9,156 nucleotides of DNA from an uncultured Flavobacterium sp. (lineage in GTDB: Bacteria > Bacteroidota > Bacteroidia > Flavobacteriales > Flavobacteriaceae), in contig CAMPIZ010000049.1 of the NCBI GenBank assembly GCA_946886675.1, positions 1-9,156 of the forward strand. The letters are read 5' to 3'. The position numbers and the translations under genes were made by a program. Of the stretch, positions 7,439-9,156 are shown piece after piece (the stretch's first letter is position 1; the number at the start of each line of letters is the position of its first letter). Below the pieces are notes generated by a model that saw only the letters and a program-made list of their open reading frames with translations, was not told the DNA's origin and did not search any database.

Positions 7439-7936
7439 TTAACCTCGTTTACCTAATTCAACAACTTCCAGGTTTTGTATTTTGTTGCCCTCTATTTCAA
7501 ATCTCAACATAGTACGCACCTGATGGAATCCTGAAATTCCTGCTGCTCCGGGATTCATATGCAACAGGTTAAGTTTCTGATCAAACTGTACTTTTAAAAT
7601 ATGTGAATGTCCACATATGAACAGTTTAGGAGGGTTTGTCTTGATTTCATCCCTTACCGCCTGATTGTATTTGCCGGGATAGCCACCAATATGGGTTATC
7701 CATACATCTACACCTTCGCAAAAGAACCTGTTGTTTAAGGGAAACTCCATTCTGGCTTTGTCACCGTCTATATTGCCATACACAGCTCTTAATGGCTTTT
7801 CTTTTTTTATAGTATCGGTAACGGATAAATTGCCAATATCACCGGCATGCCATACTTCATCAGCCAGACGTACATATTTTAGTATGGTATCATCTATATG
7901 GCTGTGTGTATCGGAAAGTAACAGAATTTTTTTCAA
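7439..7936 (-). CDS. YfcE/MJ0936-type calcineurin-like metallophosphoesterase, TTG start
   Basis: A 165-residue soluble protein of the small YfcE-like phosphodiesterase family. The full dinuclear metal site is visible: Asp9 and His11 (SDTHSH), Asp33 (HAGDIG), Asn55 (VYGNID), His82 (THIGG), and His110 and His112 (CGHSHI), with the family NPGA loop at 128-131. Relatives hydrolyse model phosphodiesters in vitro, and the natural substrate is generally unknown, so none is proposed. The start is TTG 7936-7934: the frame is open further upstream but holds no ATG, and starting here gives the family's MKKILLLSDTHSH opening. It is the first gene of the minus-strand operon, with pabB starting 10 bp after its stop. 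Confidence 0.9.
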   Translation of the reverse strand: MKKILLLSDTHSHIDDTILKYVRLADEVWHAGDIGNLSVTDTIKKEKPLRAVYGNIDGDKARMEFPLNNRFFCEGVDVWITHIGGYPGKYNQAVRDEIKTNPPKLFICGHSHILKVQFDQKLNLLHMNPGAAGISGFHQVRTMLRFEIEGNKIQNLEVVELGKRG

Positions 7937-7962
7937 GATATTCGAATACAGAATTAAAACCT

Positions 7963-7970
7963 CAAAGTTA
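7963..7970 (-). promoter_or_regulatory. Candidate Bacteroidota -7 box for the metallophosphoesterase-pabB-tilS-dsbD operon
   Basis: Read on the minus strand this is TAACTTTG, an exact match to the TAnnTTTG -7 element of the Bacteroidota primary sigma factor. It ends 26 nt before the TTG start at 7936, which leaves room for a short leader. A near-copy (AAACTTTG, 7978-7971) lies directly upstream in tandem. A clear -33 TTG is not present at the usual spacing; only a T-rich tract around 7988-7993 is seen. The call rests on the -7 motif and position, so it is moderate. Confidence 0.45.
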
Positions 7971-8027
7971 CAAAGTTTACCGCCATTAAAAAACGGTTAA
8001 AAGATACTATAGTGTTTAAAAATTCGC

Positions 8028-8035
8028 CAATTTTG
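8028..8035 (+). promoter_or_regulatory. Possible -7 box for the 76-residue gene, close to its start
   Basis: CAATTTTG differs from TAnnTTTG at one position and is followed by C, as in many flavobacterial promoters. It lies only 4 nt before the ATG at 8040. If it works, transcription would begin at or within a base or two of the ATG and the mRNA would have almost no leader. No -33 TTG is evident upstream. An alternative AT-rich element, TACTAT at 8005-8010, is also possible. This is a weak call. Confidence 0.25.
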
Positions 8036-8039
8036 CAAT

Positions 8040-8270
8040 ATGATAAAGAAACAACTTGAAGATTTATTCAGCAAATTATCGCCTTACGTAAAAAACAGGG
8101 TACAGCCCGTTATTGATATTTTACTGGAAAGGGCAGAAGACCTAGATGAAAGAGGGCAGGAGGACAAAGATTATTATGAAGACGAACTTGAGTCTATAAA
8201 GAAGGAAGTCCGCAAGATTAAGTATATAGAGGACCAGTGGAGAATTATGAATGCTAAAAAGAATAATTAA
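8040..8270 (+). CDS. Small charged helical protein of unknown function (76 residues)
   Basis: An open frame from ATG 8040 to TAA 8268-8270. I do not recognise the family. The protein has 18 Asp/Glu and 16 Lys/Arg, no cysteine, no signal peptide and no membrane segment. Two helical parts are likely: about residues 2-36, with a Pro15 break and hydrophobics spaced as in an amphipathic helix, and about 45-72, where ELESIKKEVRKIKYI has spacing that could form a coiled coil. They are joined by a very acidic, Gly-containing stretch (33-49). It is probably cytoplasmic. It is divergent from the metallophosphoesterase operon and convergent with the metallopeptidase gene. No competing longer frame covers this region on either strand, which supports it as real. 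No function is proposed. Confidence 0.75.
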   Translation: MIKKQLEDLFSKLSPYVKNRVQPVIDILLERAEDLDERGQEDKDYYEDELESIKKEVRKIKYIEDQWRIMNAKKNN

Positions 8271-9124
8271 AGCAATTCTTTAAAAGTATCTCCGGAGTTA
8301 AAGTCGCCGCTTTCAAATCCTTTTTTAAACCAGTACATACGCTGTTCAGACGTTCCATGTGTAAAAGAGTCGGGCACAACATGTCCCTGAGCACGCTTTT
8401 GTATGGCATCGTCGCCTACCGCATGGGCAGCGCTTAAAGCCTCCTCAATATCGCCATCTTCAAGCACACGGTTCATTTCCTCGTTATAATGAGCCCATAG
8501 GCCAGCATAAAAATCGGCCTGCAGCTCCTGTGCTACCGACAGTCTGTTGGCATCTTTTTCGGAAGTTTGTCGTTGTAATTCTCTTACTTTTACCGATGTG
8601 CCTAATAATGTTTGTACATGATGACCAACTTCATGGGCTATTACATAAGCTATGGCAAAATCTCCGCCCTTGGCTCCAAAACGTGATTCAAGCTCATCAA
8701 AAAAAGAAAGATCCATATAAACTTTTCTGTCAACAGGGCAGTAAAACGGCCCGGAAGCTGACGAAGCTCCTCCGCAGGCAGTTTGTACAGAATTGCGAAA
8801 CAAAACAAGTTTAGGCTCTTCATACACCAGGCCGTTCTCTTCAAAAATTTTATTCCATACATCTTCCGTATCGGCAAGTATAACCCTTACCATATTACCC
8901 ATTTCTTCATCCTGAGCACTTAAAGGTACAGTCTGTTCGGTAGAAGTGTTTTGCTGAAGCTGATTGTTTATTTCATTTATTACGGCACTGTTATCGCCGC
9001 CCATAAACATATTTACAAGCACAACAATAATGGCGATTACACCACCACCGGCAGCTATTTTGCCTCCTGAAATACCTCTTCTGTCTTCAACGTTGCCACT
9101 TTGTCTTCGGCCTCTCCACTTCAT
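8267..9124 (-). CDS. ypfJ: YpfJ-type membrane-anchored neutral zinc metallopeptidase
   Basis: A 285-residue protein of the zinc_peptidase family typified by E. coli YpfJ. It opens with the family signature MKWRGRRQSGNVEDRR, then a single membrane segment at about 23-41. The basic residues before it suggest the N-terminus is inside and the catalytic domain outside the cytoplasm. The zincin motif HEVGHH is at 164-169, and the likely third zinc ligand is Glu200 or a nearby acid in QELQADFYAG (199-208). Cys117 and Cys129 lie in ACGGASSASGPFYC and could form a disulfide. The conserved HGTSEQRMYWF is at 256-266. Length is normal. The physiological substrate of this family is not established. Its TAA (8269-8267) overlaps the stop of the small plus-strand gene. 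The upstream 32 bases to the window edge show no clear promoter. Confidence 0.93.
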   Translation of the reverse strand: MKWRGRRQSGNVEDRRGISGGKIAAGGGVIAIIVVLVNMFMGGDNSAVINEINNQLQQNTSTEQTVPLSAQDEEMGNMVRVILADTEDVWNKIFEENGLVYEEPKLVLFRNSVQTACGGASSASGPFYCPVDRKVYMDLSFFDELESRFGAKGGDFAIAYVIAHEVGHHVQTLLGTSVKVRELQRQTSEKDANRLSVAQELQADFYAGLWAHYNEEMNRVLEDGDIEEALSAAHAVGDDAIQKRAQGHVVPDSFTHGTSEQRMYWFKKGFESGDFNSGDTFKELL

Positions 9125-9156
9125 AAGTTTAAAGTTTTGTTTTTGAGATAGTCAAG

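Noticed and set aside
8258..8281. Hairpin AAAGAAT / ATTCTTT spanning the convergent stops
   Set aside because: A 7-bp AT-rich stem with one G-C pair and a 10-nt loop is too unstable to call as a terminator.
8530..8877. ORFs at 8530-8814 (+) and 8650-8877 (-)
   Set aside because: Both overlap the conserved catalytic part of the zinc metallopeptidase in other frames.
9125..9156. Sigma-70-like TTGACT upstream of the metallopeptidase gene (minus strand, 9155-9150)
   Set aside because: The matching -10 at 17-bp spacing would be TTAAAC next to the ATG, and no TAnnTTTG box is present; most likely a chance match.
1..9156. CRISPR arrays, tRNA or rRNA genes, insertion sequences, attachment sites, defence islands
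   Set aside because: No regularly spaced repeats, cloverleaf-like segments, transposase motifs or terminal inverted repeats were seen; nearly all of the window is accounted for by housekeeping-type genes.

Overview
The window looks like chromosomal DNA from a member of the Bacteroidota, most likely Flavobacteriia close to Flavobacterium. This rests on AT-rich, A-rich leaders with no clear Shine-Dalgarno sequences, TAnnTTTG-type -7 promoter boxes, the character of the proteins (a six-cysteine DsbD, a combined pabB-tilS-dsbD cluster), and the general codon use. No 16S or other marker gene is present, so the genus is inference. The region is ordinary housekeeping and accessory metabolism. I found no mobile element, CRISPR array, toxin-antitoxin pair, phage gene, tRNA or rRNA.

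Layout. (1) 3-80: the last 25 codons of an upstream plus-strand gene of unknown identity. (2) 189-2789, plus strand: a two-gene unit of a CPA1/NhaP-type cation:proton antiporter and, 3 bp later, a flavoprotein of the CoA-disulfide reductase/NADH oxidase family. A strong symmetrical hairpin at 2789-2820 ends it and also ends the opposing operon. (3) 7936-2820, minus strand: a compact four-gene run transcribed as metallophosphoesterase, pabB, tilS, dsbD, with gaps of 10, 31 and 3 bp. The first two genes use TTG starts. (4) 7937-8039: a divergent promoter region. (5) 8040-8270, plus strand: a 76-residue, highly charged, helical protein of unknown function. (6) 9124-8267, minus strand: a membrane-anchored YpfJ-type zinc metallopeptidase whose stop codon overlaps that of the small gene.

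The four-gene operon mixes folate precursor synthesis (PabB), tRNA-Ile decoding (TilS), envelope thiol reduction (DsbD) and a putative phosphodiesterase. These do not form one pathway, and the cluster looks like co-transcribed growth genes. The antiporter/flavoprotein pair could link cytoplasmic pH or cation balance with thiol redox state, but that is inference from adjacency only.

Nothing here amounts to an undescribed system. The points most worth a second look are the consecutive TTG starts, the CxxC pair in the C-terminal half of the CoADR-like flavoprotein, the uncharacterised 76-residue protein with a possible leaderless promoter, and the TTAA stop-on-stop overlap of convergent genes.
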